This document shows, piece by piece, positions 43,681 to 53,155 of a stretch of DNA of 64,000 nt. A program made the position numbers and the translations under genes. The stretch is from Novosphingobium sp. G106 (GTDB lineage: Bacteria; Pseudomonadota; Alphaproteobacteria; Sphingomonadales; Sphingomonadaceae), in contig NZ_JAHOOZ010000001.1 of assembly GCF_019075875.1 (NCBI RefSeq), positions 2,170,001 through 2,234,000 on the forward strand, in the 5' to 3' direction. Under the pieces are notes generated by a model that was given only the letters and a program-made list of their open reading frames with translations, did no database searches and was not told where the DNA came from. Each line of letters starts with the position of its first letter. The stretch's first letter is position 1.

Positions 43681-46053
43681 ATGGACAAGGCGAAGCGTCT
43701 TCTACGCCTGCTCTTCGGCCTGGCCCTCGCGGCATCGATTACCGCCTGCGGCCGCACCGCTCCGGCCGATCCTACGGCGACCGGCGATCCCGACAACTGG
43801 CCGTCCTGGGGGCGTACCGAGGGCGAGCAGCACTACAGCCCGCTCGACACGATCGACACGGGCAGCGTCGCCCGGCTCGGCCTGGCCTGGCACTACGACC
43901 TGCCGTCCGAGAACACGCTGACCGAGCCGCTCGAAGTCGACGGCAAGCTTTTCGTCACCACCGGCCATTCCTTCATCCGCGCCTTCGAAGCGGCGACCGG
44001 CAAGCTGCTCTGGGAATACGATTCGCACACGCGCGAGGTCGCGGGCCTGAACCTGCGGATGGGCTGGGGCACCAAAGGCATCGCCTACTGGAAAGGCCGG
44101 ATCTTCCTCGCCACGACCGAAGGCAGGATCATCGCGCTCGACGCCAATAGCGGCAAGCAGATCTGGATGCAGCGCGACTTCGATCCCAAGGAACTGCGCT
44201 ATATCAACGGCGCGCCGCGGGTGTTCGACGGCAAGCTGGTCATCGGCCACGGCGGCGCCGACATCAGCGCGATCCGCGGCTATGCCACCGCCTATGACAC
44301 GGTCACGGGCAAGCGGCTCTGGCGCTTCTACACCGTGCCGGGCAACCCGGCAGTCGATCATGACGAGACCACGCGGATCGCTGCCCGGACCTGGAATGGC
44401 GAGTGGTGGAAAAACGGCGGCGGCGGGACCGTCTGGGGCGCGTTCAGCTATGATCCCGAGCTCAAGCTGATCTATATCGGCGTCGGCAACGGCTACCCCT
44501 ATAACCAGCGGCTGCGCAGTCCCGGCGGCGGCGACAACCTGTTCCTCGCCTCGATCGTCGCGGTGGACGCGGACACCGGCAAATACGTCTGGCACTATCA
44601 GGTCTGCCCCGGCGAACAGTGGGACTGCACGGCGACCCAGGACATGACCCTCGCGACGCTGAATATCGGAGGCAAGCCACGCAAGGTGCTGATGCAGGCG
44701 CCGAAGAACGGCTTCTTCTATGTGCTCGACCGCAAGACCGGCGAACTGCTTTCGGCCAAGCCCTTCGCGCGCGTGACCTGGGCGCGCGGCATCGACATCA
44801 AGACCGGCCGTCCGATCGAAAACCCGGGCATTCGCTACGGCGGCAAGCCGGGCATGTTCGAGCTGTGGCCGGCGATCCGCGGCGCGCATAGCTGGCTGCC
44901 GCAATCCTATAGCCCGCGGACCGGCCTGGTTTACCTGCCGGTCATCGAAGGCGGCGCCTTCATCGGCGACGATGGCGTCGATATCGATAGCGAACGCAAG
45001 GCCGGCGGCATGGGCGTCAAGCTCGTGCCCAATCCGGCGCTGCCGGGCGGGCATCGCAGCTTTCTGAAGGCCTGGGATCCGGTCGCCCAGAAAGCCAGGT
45101 GGACCGTAGCCCTGCCCGGCGACTGGCCTGGCGGCACGATGGCAACGGCGGGTGATCTCGTCTTCCAGGGCCGGATCGACGGCAAGCTGGTCGCCTACGA
45201 CGCGCGGAGCGGCAAGGAACTGTGGTCCTACCAGACCGGCACGCCGGTGGTGGCCCCGCCGATCACCTTCCGCGTGGCCGGCAAGCAATATGTGACCGTG
45301 CTGACCGGCAGCGGCGCATCGGGCGGCGGCGTCTTTTCCGCGGGGGATGCCGGCTATCGCACCGACTACCGCATGCCGCGCCGCGTGCTGACTTTCGTGC
45401 TCAACGGCAAGGACAAGCTGCCGGCGAGCGCACCGCTACCGCTGCAGGCACCAGTCGACCCAGGGTTCCGCTCCAACCCTGCGCTCGAAGCGAAAGGGGC
45501 TGCGGCCTTCGCCGGCATCGGCTGCATCGTCTGCCACGGCATCAACGCGATCGGCGGCGGATCCGCGCCGGACCTACGCACTTCGCCCGTCCCAGCCGAC
45601 GGACAAGCAATTCGCGCCGTGCTAAAGGGTGCACTCGTGCCGAACGGCATGCCGGCCTATCCCGAGCTGGCCGACGACCAGATCGAAGCGATCCGCCAAT
45701 ACCTGCGCGTGCGCGGCCGTCAGCTCGGCCCATCGACAGCGAGCGAAGCTGCGAAGGGCAAGTCCTTCGACGGGGCCTGGAACCTCACAGTCGGCACGCC
45801 GGACGGCACGGAAGCGGCGACCGCGACCTATCGGATTGCGGGCGACAGCATCACTGGCCAGCAGATCGCCCCCGATGGCCCGGTCGCCATTGCCGGCACG
45901 GTGCATGGCAACCGCGCGACCTGGTCGGGCCAGGTCTATCTGCCCTACCCCGTCACGCTTCGGTTCGACGTAACACTCGAAGGCGACAGCTTCCGCGGCA
46001 CGGTGAATTCATCCCCGTTCGGCACCTGGCCGGTCTCGGGCAAGCGCCGCTAA
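43681..46053 (+). CDS. PQQ-dependent quinohaemoprotein alcohol dehydrogenase-like lipoprotein with extra C-terminal domain
   Basis: 790 residues. Lipobox ITAC (Cys23), eight-bladed PQQ propeller (W-motif blades such as DNLFLASIVAVDADTGKYVWHYQ), then cytochrome c with CIVCH (Cys615-His619), then an additional beta-rich ~95 residues (from ~697: FDGAWNLTVGTPDGTEAATATYRIAGD). The vicinal Cys-Cys of most PQQ dehydrogenases is not visible; Cys occur in VCPGEQWDCTATQD instead. Oxidises alcohols in the periplasm, electrons passing to the haem. Lies between SnoaL-like and SDR genes, suggesting a small oxidation pathway. Confidence 0.87.
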   Translation: MDKAKRLLRLLFGLALAASITACGRTAPADPTATGDPDNWPSWGRTEGEQHYSPLDTIDTGSVARLGLAWHYDLPSENTLTEPLEVDGKLFVTTGHSFIRAFEAATGKLLWEYDSHTREVAGLNLRMGWGTKGIAYWKGRIFLATTEGRIIALDANSGKQIWMQRDFDPKELRYINGAPRVFDGKLVIGHGGADISAIRGYATAYDTVTGKRLWRFYTVPGNPAVDHDETTRIAARTWNGEWWKNGGGGTVWGAFSYDPELKLIYIGVGNGYPYNQRLRSPGGGDNLFLASIVAVDADTGKYVWHYQVCPGEQWDCTATQDMTLATLNIGGKPRKVLMQAPKNGFFYVLDRKTGELLSAKPFARVTWARGIDIKTGRPIENPGIRYGGKPGMFELWPAIRGAHSWLPQSYSPRTGLVYLPVIEGGAFIGDDGVDIDSERKAGGMGVKLVPNPALPGGHRSFLKAWDPVAQKARWTVALPGDWPGGTMATAGDLVFQGRIDGKLVAYDARSGKELWSYQTGTPVVAPPITFRVAGKQYVTVLTGSGASGGGVFSAGDAGYRTDYRMPRRVLTFVLNGKDKLPASAPLPLQAPVDPGFRSNPALEAKGAAAFAGIGCIVCHGINAIGGGSAPDLRTSPVPADGQAIRAVLKGALVPNGMPAYPELADDQIEAIRQYLRVRGRQLGPSTASEAAKGKSFDGAWNLTVGTPDGTEAATATYRIAGDSITGQQIAPDGPVAIAGTVHGNRATWSGQVYLPYPVTLRFDVTLEGDSFRGTVNSSPFGTWPVSGKRR

Positions 46054-46066
46054 ACAGGAGAGTACG

Positions 46067-46897
46067 ATGATTTCGAAGGACAGATACGGCCCCTGGGCGT
46101 TGATCGCGGGTGGCTCGGAAGGCATCGGCGGCGCTTTCGCCGAGGAGATCGCGCGCGCCGGGATCAACCTCGTACTGCTGGCGCGCCGGGCAGAGCCGCT
46201 GGAAGAGATAGCCGAACGCATCCGCGAGCAAAGCGGGGTAGAGGTGTGCACGCTCGCTCTCGACCTGACCGCGGCCGACATGCTCGACCGGATACGCAGC
46301 GTGACCGATCCGCTCGAGGTCGGGCTGCTCGTCTACAATGCGGGCGCCGACAACGGCTTCGACGCCTTCCTCGATCGCAAGCTGGAGGACTGCCTCCGGC
46401 TGATCCGGCTGAACGCGATCGGCCAGGTTTCGTGCGCGCATCATTTCGGGCAGGGAATGGCAGCGCGCGGGCGCGGCGCGATCATGGTGGTCGGGGCGAT
46501 GTCGGCCTATGCCGGGGCGCCGAGCCACGTCACTTATGGCAGCTGCAAGTCCTTCGCCCTGACCTTCTGCGAGGGGCTGTGGTGGGAGCTCAAGGGCAAG
46601 GGTGTCGACGTGGTCTACGTCTCCGCCGGGGCAACCGCGACGCCCGCGATGGACCGACTGGGGATCAACGACGATCCGGACCGGTACCAGCTGTCCGACG
46701 ATCTGGCCCAAGGGGCACTCGCAAACGTCGATAATGGCCCGCTCTATGTCCCGCCGCACCTACGGCCGCTGTTCGAAAGGCTCCAGATCATCGACCGCGG
46801 CGAAGCTACGCAGCGGATGGCGGATTTCCTGCACAGTTACACCAAAGCCCCCACTCTCGCGGCCGGAGGCGCCAGGCCGTTCGACAGTCCGGCATGA
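46067..46897 (+). CDS. Short-chain dehydrogenase/reductase (SDR), paralogue of the 12960 gene
   Basis: 276 residues. AGGSEGIG at 14-21, YNAG, and Tyr157-Lys161 (YGSCK). At the usual catalytic Ser position (144) there is Ala (VVGAMSAYAG), with a Ser two residues on, so activity may be changed or the loop shifted. EGLWWELKGKGVDVVYV and the start match the SDR at 12960-13754. AGGAGAG precedes the ATG. Follows the quinohaemoprotein gene by 13 bases. Confidence 0.86.
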   Translation: MISKDRYGPWALIAGGSEGIGGAFAEEIARAGINLVLLARRAEPLEEIAERIREQSGVEVCTLALDLTAADMLDRIRSVTDPLEVGLLVYNAGADNGFDAFLDRKLEDCLRLIRLNAIGQVSCAHHFGQGMAARGRGAIMVVGAMSAYAGAPSHVTYGSCKSFALTFCEGLWWELKGKGVDVVYVSAGATATPAMDRLGINDDPDRYQLSDDLAQGALANVDNGPLYVPPHLRPLFERLQIIDRGEATQRMADFLHSYTKAPTLAAGGARPFDSPA

Positions 46898-46921
46898 CCC
46901 AGGCTGCACGCCGTTCCACAT

Positions 46922-46940
46922 GATTATGATAATCGCTCGC
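46922..46940 (+). promoter_or_regulatory. Candidate Fur box upstream of the TonB siderophore receptor
   Basis: GATTATGATAATCGCTCGC agrees with 14 of 19 positions of the classical GATAATGATAATCATTATC Fur consensus, 62 bases before the receptor ATG at 47002. Assignment rests on the sequence match and the iron-uptake context. Confidence 0.5.
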
Positions 46941-46954
46941 AATAAGGTTGACAC

Positions 46955-46969
46955 TGCGAGAGACTCGCA
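46955..46969. promoter_or_regulatory. Palindrome TGCGAG-AGA-CTCGCA upstream of the receptor
   Basis: Perfect six-base arms around a three-base spacer, 33 bases before the receptor start. The 9-base text CTCGCAATA is repeated at 46936-46944 and 46964-46972, 28 bases apart. A related palindrome precedes the DUF2271 gene (52490-52504). Confidence 0.5.
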
Positions 46970-47001
46970 ATAGCAGCCCCCCTCATATTCAGTGGGGGTA
47001 C

Positions 47002-49515
47002 ATGCTCATGCGCAAGCTTTCGTCGGCCCAACCGGCCTTTCTCGCTCTCTCCTGCGTAGGGTTCCTTACGTCCGCTCCGGCTCTCGCAGCCGACACGGGC
47101 ACCGGTGATGCCGACACGGGTTCCAGCGCGAGCGCGGGCTCCAGCACAGTCGGCGAAGACGGCCGCACGATCATCGTCAACGCGCAGAAGTCCGAGCTCG
47201 AGCTGGAATCGCCCAAGACGATCACGACGCTGCTCGACACGCCGCAGACCGTCACCGTCATCAGCGACCAGGTGCTGCGCAAGCAGAACCTGCTGACGCT
47301 GCGCGACGCGCTGCAGACGATCCCGGGCATCACCTTCGGCGCCGGCGAAGGCGGCGGCGGCTATGGCGACAACATCAACCTGCGCGGCTATTCGGCCAGC
47401 AACGACCTGACCATCGACGGCGTGCGCGACAGCGCGCAGTACACGCGCAGCGATCCGTTCAACCTGCAGCAGATCGAGGTCTACAACGGCGCTAACTCGG
47501 TCTATTCGGGTTCCGGCTCGGTCGGCGGCACGATCAATCTCGTGTCGAAGGCGCCGCAGAAGGATAATCTGACGATCCTCAACGCGGCGGTCGGCACCGA
47601 CAACTATTACCGCGGCACCATCGACAGCAACTACCGCGTCAACGACCTCATCGCGGTGCGCCTCAACGCGATGGTCCACCGCAACGACGTTCCCGGCCGC
47701 GACGTCGAGAAGTACAAGCGCTGGGGCGTGGCACCGGCGATCACGATCGGCGTCGACAGCCCGACCAACCTGACACTGGCCTACTTCCACCAGCACGACA
47801 ACAACACGCCGATCTATGGCGTTCCCTACTTCAAGAACGAGATCAACAACGGCCCGCTCGCCGAGATCGACGACAGCGACTATTACGGCATCGTCAACCT
47901 CGACAAGCAGGTGACCGACGTCGATCGCGTCACCGCGACGTTCAAGCACAGCTTCAGCGATCACGTCTCGATCCGCAACCAGACGCGCTATCAGCGCGTG
48001 GCGCAGTACAGCCAGACGAGCGCGCCGCAGGGCACGTTCTGCCTGACCGCGACGGGCCGCCAGCCAGTGCCGACCAGCCCGACCAGCGGTGTCGGCGCTG
48101 CCTGCACGCTGACCATCGCAAACGTCGCGCTCGCAAACGGCGGCTTCGGCACGTCGCCGACGATCACCGTGGCACCCGGCTTTTTTCAGCCGAACGGCCC
48201 GCGCGGTCTCGTGCGCGACCAGCTCAATACGCTGTTCTACAACCAGACCGACCTGCGCATCGAAAGTGGTGCCAAAGGCGGCTTCCATAACACCCTGGTG
48301 GTCGGCGGCGCGCTGACCTGGGAGGACTATTCGATCACCAGCGCCTCGCTGGTGCGCAATGCTGCTGGCCAGGCGCTGGTGCTGCCGCAGATCAGCATGG
48401 CCAATCCGAACACGGTTTATACCGGCCCGGTCAATCTCACGGTGACGGCACAGTCCAAGTCGGAAACGTTCAACAAGGCAATCTACGCGTTCGACAACCT
48501 CGTGCTCAACGACATGTTCGAGCTCAACGGCGGTGCGCGCTGGGAAAGCAACAAGGCGACCTTCCGCCCGGTGCCGCTGGCCGTCTATCCGCCCGGCACG
48601 CCGCGGCCAGCGGCTAACGAGTTGCTGCAGCAGAGGTCGAGCGAAGACCTGTTCTCGTGGCGCGTCGGCGCGGTGTTCAAGCCGATCAAGAGCGTCAGCA
48701 TCTATGCCGCCTTCGCCAATTCAAAGACCCCGTCCTCGTCGACGGTGCGGCTCGGCTGCACTAGCGGCACGGGCGCAACCTTTGTCAACTTCTGCAATGT
48801 CGCGCCCGAAAAGGCGAAGAGCTACGAAGTCGGCATCAAGGCGGATGTCCACGGCATCCAGTTGACGGCCGCAGTCTTCCGTAACGAACGTACGAATTTC
48901 CGTGTTCCTTCGAACGATCCGAACCAGCCCGCCGGGCTCCAGGTGCTCGACGGCAGGTCGCGCGTGGACGGCGTTGCACTGGGCCTCACCGGCTATATCA
49001 CGCCGCAGTGGCTGGTCTTCGGCAACTACACGTACCTCAACGGCCGGGTGCGCCAAAGCCAGTCGAACGATTGCATCGCGCGGCCCGACGGTACCGTTAC
49101 GCCTGCCCGGACAGCGCTCTGCAACAACAGCGCTGCGCTTCCAGACCCGCAGGCTGGCGACCGCCTGCAGCAGACACCCGAGCATTCGGGCAGCCTCTTC
49201 ACCTCGTACAAGTTCCCCTTCGGGCTCGAACTCGGCTATGGCCTGACCTATCAGGGCAAGTTCGCGCTGCACCAGCGGACACTGCTGGAACGCAAGCAGT
49301 TCTATTCGGACGGCTACATCACCCAGCGTCTGCTGGTGTCCTATGAGGTCCGCGAGGGACTGACTGCGCAGATCAACGTCCAGAACCTGTTCGACAAGCG
49401 CTACTACACGGGCATCCGCAACAACGTGAACGCCACCACTGGCGTGATCGGCGGTGGCTGGGCGACCCCCGGTGAACGACGTTCGGTAGTCGGCAGCATC
49501 TTCTACAGCTTCTGA
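47002..49515 (+). CDS. TonB-dependent siderophore receptor
   Basis: 837 residues from the ATG at 47002 (a second ATG at 47008 is possible). Signal peptide ~1-30, plug with LLDTPQTVTVISDQVLRKQNLLTLRDALQTIPGITFGAGEGG, NLRGYSASNDLTIDGVRDSAQYTRSDPFNLQQIEVYNGANSVYSGSGSVGGTINLVSK (siderophore receptor type) and a barrel ending in Phe (VVGSIFYSF). Takes up a ferric siderophore, probably catecholate-type by similarity to Fiu-like receptors. Leads an iron cluster with a Sel1 protein and PiuC. Confidence 0.93.
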   Translation: MLMRKLSSAQPAFLALSCVGFLTSAPALAADTGTGDADTGSSASAGSSTVGEDGRTIIVNAQKSELELESPKTITTLLDTPQTVTVISDQVLRKQNLLTLRDALQTIPGITFGAGEGGGGYGDNINLRGYSASNDLTIDGVRDSAQYTRSDPFNLQQIEVYNGANSVYSGSGSVGGTINLVSKAPQKDNLTILNAAVGTDNYYRGTIDSNYRVNDLIAVRLNAMVHRNDVPGRDVEKYKRWGVAPAITIGVDSPTNLTLAYFHQHDNNTPIYGVPYFKNEINNGPLAEIDDSDYYGIVNLDKQVTDVDRVTATFKHSFSDHVSIRNQTRYQRVAQYSQTSAPQGTFCLTATGRQPVPTSPTSGVGAACTLTIANVALANGGFGTSPTITVAPGFFQPNGPRGLVRDQLNTLFYNQTDLRIESGAKGGFHNTLVVGGALTWEDYSITSASLVRNAAGQALVLPQISMANPNTVYTGPVNLTVTAQSKSETFNKAIYAFDNLVLNDMFELNGGARWESNKATFRPVPLAVYPPGTPRPAANELLQQRSSEDLFSWRVGAVFKPIKSVSIYAAFANSKTPSSSTVRLGCTSGTGATFVNFCNVAPEKAKSYEVGIKADVHGIQLTAAVFRNERTNFRVPSNDPNQPAGLQVLDGRSRVDGVALGLTGYITPQWLVFGNYTYLNGRVRQSQSNDCIARPDGTVTPARTALCNNSAALPDPQAGDRLQQTPEHSGSLFTSYKFPFGLELGYGLTYQGKFALHQRTLLERKQFYSDGYITQRLLVSYEVREGLTAQINVQNLFDKRYYTGIRNNVNATTGVIGGGWATPGERRSVVGSIFYSF

Positions 49516-49544
49516 TCGCAGGGAACTTCGCGTAGTGAAACCGG

Positions 49545-50288
49545 ATGGCGACGCTTGAGATCGAGACCCTGAGGGCAATGAGCGCGGAACAGCTTTCCGC
49601 GTTGCTCGCCCCGGGCAGTCCCGATCGCGTCGCCGCCATCCGGCTGACGGCCGAAGCCGGCCATGCCGATGCCCAGGCGGCGCTCGGGCAGATGCTGCTC
49701 GACGGGCGGGAACTGCCGCAGGATCAGGCCGCCGCGATCGGCTGGTTTCACAAGGCGGCCGAACAGGGCCACGCCATGGCGGTCAACATGATCGGGCGCT
49801 GCTTCGAACTCGGTTGGGGCGTGCCGGTCGACAAGGCCCGCGCCGCGCAGTGGTTCAAGGCCGCGGCCGACCGCGGGCTCGACTGGGGCCTCTACAATTA
49901 CGCCAAGATGCTCGCCGAGGGCACGCACCTCCTAGAGGACAAGCCCGGGGCGCTGGCGCTGCTGCGCAAGGCGGCGGGCATGGGCCACGCCAAGTCGATC
50001 AACCTCGTCGGCAGCTTCTACGAGGACGGACTGGTCGTGGCGAAGGACCTGGCCGCCGCCGCCGAGCATTACCGCCTGGCAGCCGAAGGCGGCGATTTCC
50101 GCGGCTGCTTCAACCACGCCCGCATGCTGATCTACGCCGGCGACATCGAGGGCGCGCTGCGCTGGATCGGCCGCATCCGCGAGAGCGCGACCCCCGCTTT
50201 CATCGCCAAGACCGAAGCCTGGCTGCACGCCGCGCCCGACACAGCCCTGCGCGACCGGGGCATCGCCGCGCTGCACGGTTTGCGCTAA
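49545..50288 (+). CDS. Sel1-like (TPR) repeat protein
   Basis: 247 residues. About five Sel1-type repeats: [71 protein letters not shown] and following. No signal peptide, so cytoplasmic. Lies between a siderophore receptor and PiuC, as in several alpha/gammaproteobacterial iron loci, where Sel1-type proteins accompany PiuC; the role is unproved. Confidence 0.88.
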   Translation: MATLEIETLRAMSAEQLSALLAPGSPDRVAAIRLTAEAGHADAQAALGQMLLDGRELPQDQAAAIGWFHKAAEQGHAMAVNMIGRCFELGWGVPVDKARAAQWFKAAADRGLDWGLYNYAKMLAEGTHLLEDKPGALALLRKAAGMGHAKSINLVGSFYEDGLVVAKDLAAAAEHYRLAAEGGDFRGCFNHARMLIYAGDIEGALRWIGRIRESATPAFIAKTEAWLHAAPDTALRDRGIAALHGLR

Positions 50289-50298
50289 GGCCGCGTCC

Positions 50299-50982
50299 AT
50301 GCTGCTCGAAATTCCCGCCATACTCGACGCCGCCACGCTCACCCGCCTTCGCACGGTGATCGACGCGGCAGAATGGATTGACGGCAATGCCACCTCGGGA
50401 CACCAGTCGGCACTCGCCAAGCGCAACCGGCAACTGCCTGAGGAAAGCGACGCCGCGCGAGAGGCTGGCGCCATGGTGCTCGAAGCGCTCGGCCGCTCGC
50501 CGCTGTTCTTCGCCGCGGCGCTGCCGCTCAAGATCTTCCCGCCGCTGTTCAACAGCTACGAGGGCGGCGAGGCGTTCGACGTCCATGTCGACAATGCCGT
50601 GCGCATCCAGCGCGGCAGCGAGTTCCGCCTGCGCAGCGACCTGTCGGCAACTTTGTTCCTAGAGAATCCCGAGGCCTATGACGGTGGCGAACTGACGATC
50701 GAGACGCAGTTCGGCGCCCAGACGGTCAAACTGCCCGCCGGGCACATGCTGCTCTACCCCTCGTCCAGCCTCCACCGCGTCGAGCCGGTGACGCATGGTC
50801 GGCGCGTGGCGAGCTTCTTCTGGATCCAGTCGATGGTCCGAGACACCGAAGCCCGCCGCACCCTGTTCGAGCTCGACACCGCGATCCAGACGGTCGCGCA
50901 GGACCGCGGGCAAGACGACGCCGCGGTGATCCAGCTCACCGGCGTCTACCACAACCTGCTGCGGCGCTGGGCGGACAGCTAA
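50299..50982 (+). CDS. piuC: Fe(II)/2-oxoglutarate-dependent PKHD-type hydroxylase PiuC
   Basis: 227 residues with close similarity to E. coli YbiX/PiuC. Iron ligands His96 and Asp98 (FDVHVDNA) and His159 (SLHRVEPV), with Arg169 for 2-oxoglutarate. Member of a family induced under iron limitation next to siderophore receptors. Ten bases after the Sel1-like gene. Confidence 0.92.
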   Translation: MLLEIPAILDAATLTRLRTVIDAAEWIDGNATSGHQSALAKRNRQLPEESDAAREAGAMVLEALGRSPLFFAAALPLKIFPPLFNSYEGGEAFDVHVDNAVRIQRGSEFRLRSDLSATLFLENPEAYDGGELTIETQFGAQTVKLPAGHMLLYPSSSLHRVEPVTHGRRVASFFWIQSMVRDTEARRTLFELDTAIQTVAQDRGQDDAAVIQLTGVYHNLLRRWADS

Positions 50983-51003
50983 GCCGCCCGCCCTGGCCGG
51001 CAA

Positions 51004-51900
51004 TCAGCCGACAACTTCCAGAGTCATCGCATAGGTATCGCGGCGCTGCGGCGGCGTGACGGCGCGTGGGCCTTCTCCTCCACCCGGACCACCGGCAGCC
51101 GGCGGCGGGCCGGCTCCCTCGGGCGGCCGCGGCGGCGCCGAGGTGACGCTGACCCAGTACATGCCCGGCTCGGGCCAGGTGATCGTCACCTTGCCCTGAG
51201 CATCGGTGACGGCATCGATCTCCTTGAGGCCGGCGCGGTAGCGGATGCCGCCGGGGATCGCGACCACGGGCAGGCCCGCCGCGGGCTTGCCGTCGAGCAG
51301 GAACTGGAAGGTCGCCTTCTCGCCCACGGCGAGGTCGTTCGGGTGCGTTACCGGCACCATCTCCAGCCCCTTGCCAGTCGGCGCGAAGACGCCCTCGGTC
51401 GGCTGGCCGGCCGTGGCGAAAGTCTCGAGCCGCAGGTTGTTCGGCGCGGTCCAGAGTTCGGTCGCGCCCTGCGGCACGGCGGTCGCCAGCGTCGCTTCGG
51501 TGGTGCCGCGCGGCAGCATCTTGCGCTCGCCTCCCAGCAGGTAGCTGCCCATGATCTGGCTGGTGAAGACCGCGATCTTGTAGGTGCCCGGCTTGGTCAT
51601 GTGCACGTCGAAGGTCGAGCGCAGCTTGCCCGAGGCGCGGTTCTCGACCGCGAAGGTCGTGCCGTCGGGGGCATAGGCCACCGGCTCCCAAGGCTGGGCC
51701 GGGTGATCGAAGAAGTAGAGATCGGTCGAGATCGCTGCGTCGACCGTCATCCAGTCGTCGCCACCGCCGCTGAACATCGTGTCCGAAGGCAGCATCCAGG
51801 CGCGCGGCGCGGCCTCGGCGCCCGGCGCGGCGAAGACCATCGCCGCGGCCATCGCCAGCAGCGCCTGCCGGCGAAATCTGTTCATCGCCTGCTTGTTCAT
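51004..51900 (-). CDS. Secreted DUF4198 protein (iron-cluster associated)
   Basis: 298 residues from the ATG at 51900. Signal peptide 1-~30 (LLAMAAAMVFAAPGAEA). Body has beta-sandwich-like domains with AVGEKATFQFLLDGKPAAGLPVVAIPGG typical of DUF4198 (nickel/metal-uptake-associated) proteins, then a Pro/Gly-rich linker near the C terminus. Downstream partner of the DUF2271 gene with an 8-base gap. Function unknown; metal-uptake context inferred. Confidence 0.82.
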   Translation of the reverse strand: MNKQAMNRFRRQALLAMAAAMVFAAPGAEAAPRAWMLPSDTMFSGGGDDWMTVDAAISTDLYFFDHPAQPWEPVAYAPDGTTFAVENRASGKLRSTFDVHMTKPGTYKIAVFTSQIMGSYLLGGERKMLPRGTTEATLATAVPQGATELWTAPNNLRLETFATAGQPTEGVFAPTGKGLEMVPVTHPNDLAVGEKATFQFLLDGKPAAGLPVVAIPGGIRYRAGLKEIDAVTDAQGKVTITWPEPGMYWVSVTSAPPRPPEGAGPPPAAGGPGGGEGPRAVTPPQRRDTYAMTLEVVG

Positions 51901-51908
51901 GATGCCCC

Positions 51909-52436
51909 TCACCGCTGCACGGTCAGGTTGACCGCACCCAGCTCGAACTGGCCGGTCGCGCGTCCGCTGACGCGGCCGCCCGTCCAGTTGAACGGCACGC
52001 GCACCGCCTCGCGACCACCGGCCTCGCGGGCGGCCTCGATCACCAGTGTATAGGCGCCCGGCGCCAGGGTGCCGACCGGTAGTGCAATCCGCTGCGGCCC
52101 CGGTGCACGCGTCGCGCCGCTGACGCCGTCGGCCGGGAACTGCATCCCGCGGCCAGATTCGCGCCACCAGGTGCGAATGTCGCGCAGCCACTTGGTGCCG
52201 CCGTTGTTGCGCTTGCCCTGGTCATACCAGACCGAGAGCGTACGCGCCGGCGATCCCGCCTTCTCCAGCCAGATCGCCACGTAGGGCTTGTGATATTCGG
52301 CGACGCTCATCCGCGGCAGCGTCAGCGCCACGTCCAGTGTGTCCGCATGAGCAGGAACGGCGAGCGCGCCGGCAGAACCGAGCACCGCGCCGGTGAGAAC
52401 GATGCGGCCGGAAATCACGAGAGGCGAATGAGGCAT
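51909..52436 (-). CDS. Secreted DUF2271 protein
   Basis: 175 residues from the ATG at 52436. Signal peptide 1-~31. YHKPYVAIWLEKAGSPARTLSVWYDQGKRNNGGTKWLRDIRTWW is the DUF2271 signature. Such proteins co-occur with DUF4198, PepSY and TonB-receptor genes in iron-regulated loci; no PepSY gene is present here. Followed by the DUF4198 gene in the same unit. Confidence 0.85.
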   Translation of the reverse strand: MPHSPLVISGRIVLTGAVLGSAGALAVPAHADTLDVALTLPRMSVAEYHKPYVAIWLEKAGSPARTLSVWYDQGKRNNGGTKWLRDIRTWWRESGRGMQFPADGVSGATRAPGPQRIALPVGTLAPGAYTLVIEAAREAGGREAVRVPFNWTGGRVSGRATGQFELGAVNLTVQR

Positions 52437-52489
52437 GGGGCGGACTGCTCCTGGCACAGAAAGGGCTGATCTGATGCGCAACGCGATAT

Positions 52490-52504
52490 CGCGAACGATT
52501 CGCA
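52490..52504. promoter_or_regulatory. Palindrome GCGAA-CGA-TTCGC upstream of DUF2271 gene
   Basis: Five-base perfect arms (52491-52495 and 52499-52503) around CGA, in the ~99-base gap between the DUF2271 start and the SnoaL gene. Together with TGCGAG-AGA-CTCGCA at 46955 it suggests a common TGCGAR-N3-YTCGCA operator, probably iron-responsive (inference). Confidence 0.45.
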
Positions 52505-52535
52505 GTTGCAACGCCCCGTCTGTATCAGATTGTCG

Positions 52536-53096
52536 TCACCAGCGAACGCCTTCCTCCTTGGGCTTCCATTCGTATGGGCGTTCGTAGGAGGGGTCTTCCT
52601 TGCTCCACAGGCCCTTGAGGAAGCCCTTGACGTTCTTCGAGTGGATCCAGGTGCCGTCGCAATCGGCGGTCGTCTCGATCGTGCAGCGGCGCACGACGAT
52701 CCGCCATTCGCCGTTGCGCTTTTCCAGCCGGTCGAGATAGCGGCCGATGGCGATCGTCGTGCTCTTGCCGTCGAGCCAGTAAAGTCCGCCGATCACGTAG
52801 GATTCGCAATTGGCGACATCGCCATCGAGGTCGCAAATGTGGTTGGTGATGTTGTGGCTGGTCAGGTTGAAATTCATCGAATGGCCAAGATTGGCCTTGT
52901 CCGGATAGTCCGGCGCGAAAGTCACCACCGCGCCGTGCTCGTCGACGCCGTCCTCCCACCAGCAGCCGGCGATCTGCTCGACATCCTGCCGGTCGCGCGC
53001 GCGGCTTTCGCGTTGAATGCAGTCGAGGATGTCCTGCCGGTCCTTGAGATAGGTCACCGTGGCACGCAGTTCGGCCAGTTCCTGTTCGAGACTCAT
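52536..53096 (-). CDS. SnoaL-like (NTF2-fold) protein
   Basis: 186 residues. LEQELAELRATVTYLKDRQDILDCIQRESRARDRQDVEQIAGCWWEDGV is the common start of this group (a leading helix then the DxxDxxQIAxCWxED motif), followed by EKRNGEWRIVVRRCTIE. GGAGG precedes the ATG. The third SnoaL-like gene of the window; partner unclear, since it is separated from putA by 59 bases. Confidence 0.82.
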   Translation of the reverse strand: MSLEQELAELRATVTYLKDRQDILDCIQRESRARDRQDVEQIAGCWWEDGVDEHGAVVTFAPDYPDKANLGHSMNFNLTSHNITNHICDLDGDVANCESYVIGGLYWLDGKSTTIAIGRYLDRLEKRNGEWRIVVRRCTIETTADCDGTWIHSKNVKGFLKGLWSKEDPSYERPYEWKPKEEGVRW

Positions 53097-53155
53097 CGCA
53101 TCCTCCCTTTATGATTCTCAGCCTGCTACCAGACTGACGAGCACGAGAGAAGGCG

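Noticed and set aside
43702..45288. 528-residue ORF opposite the quinohaemoprotein gene
   Set aside because: Antisense shadow with Ala/Arg/Gly-rich composition and no domain.
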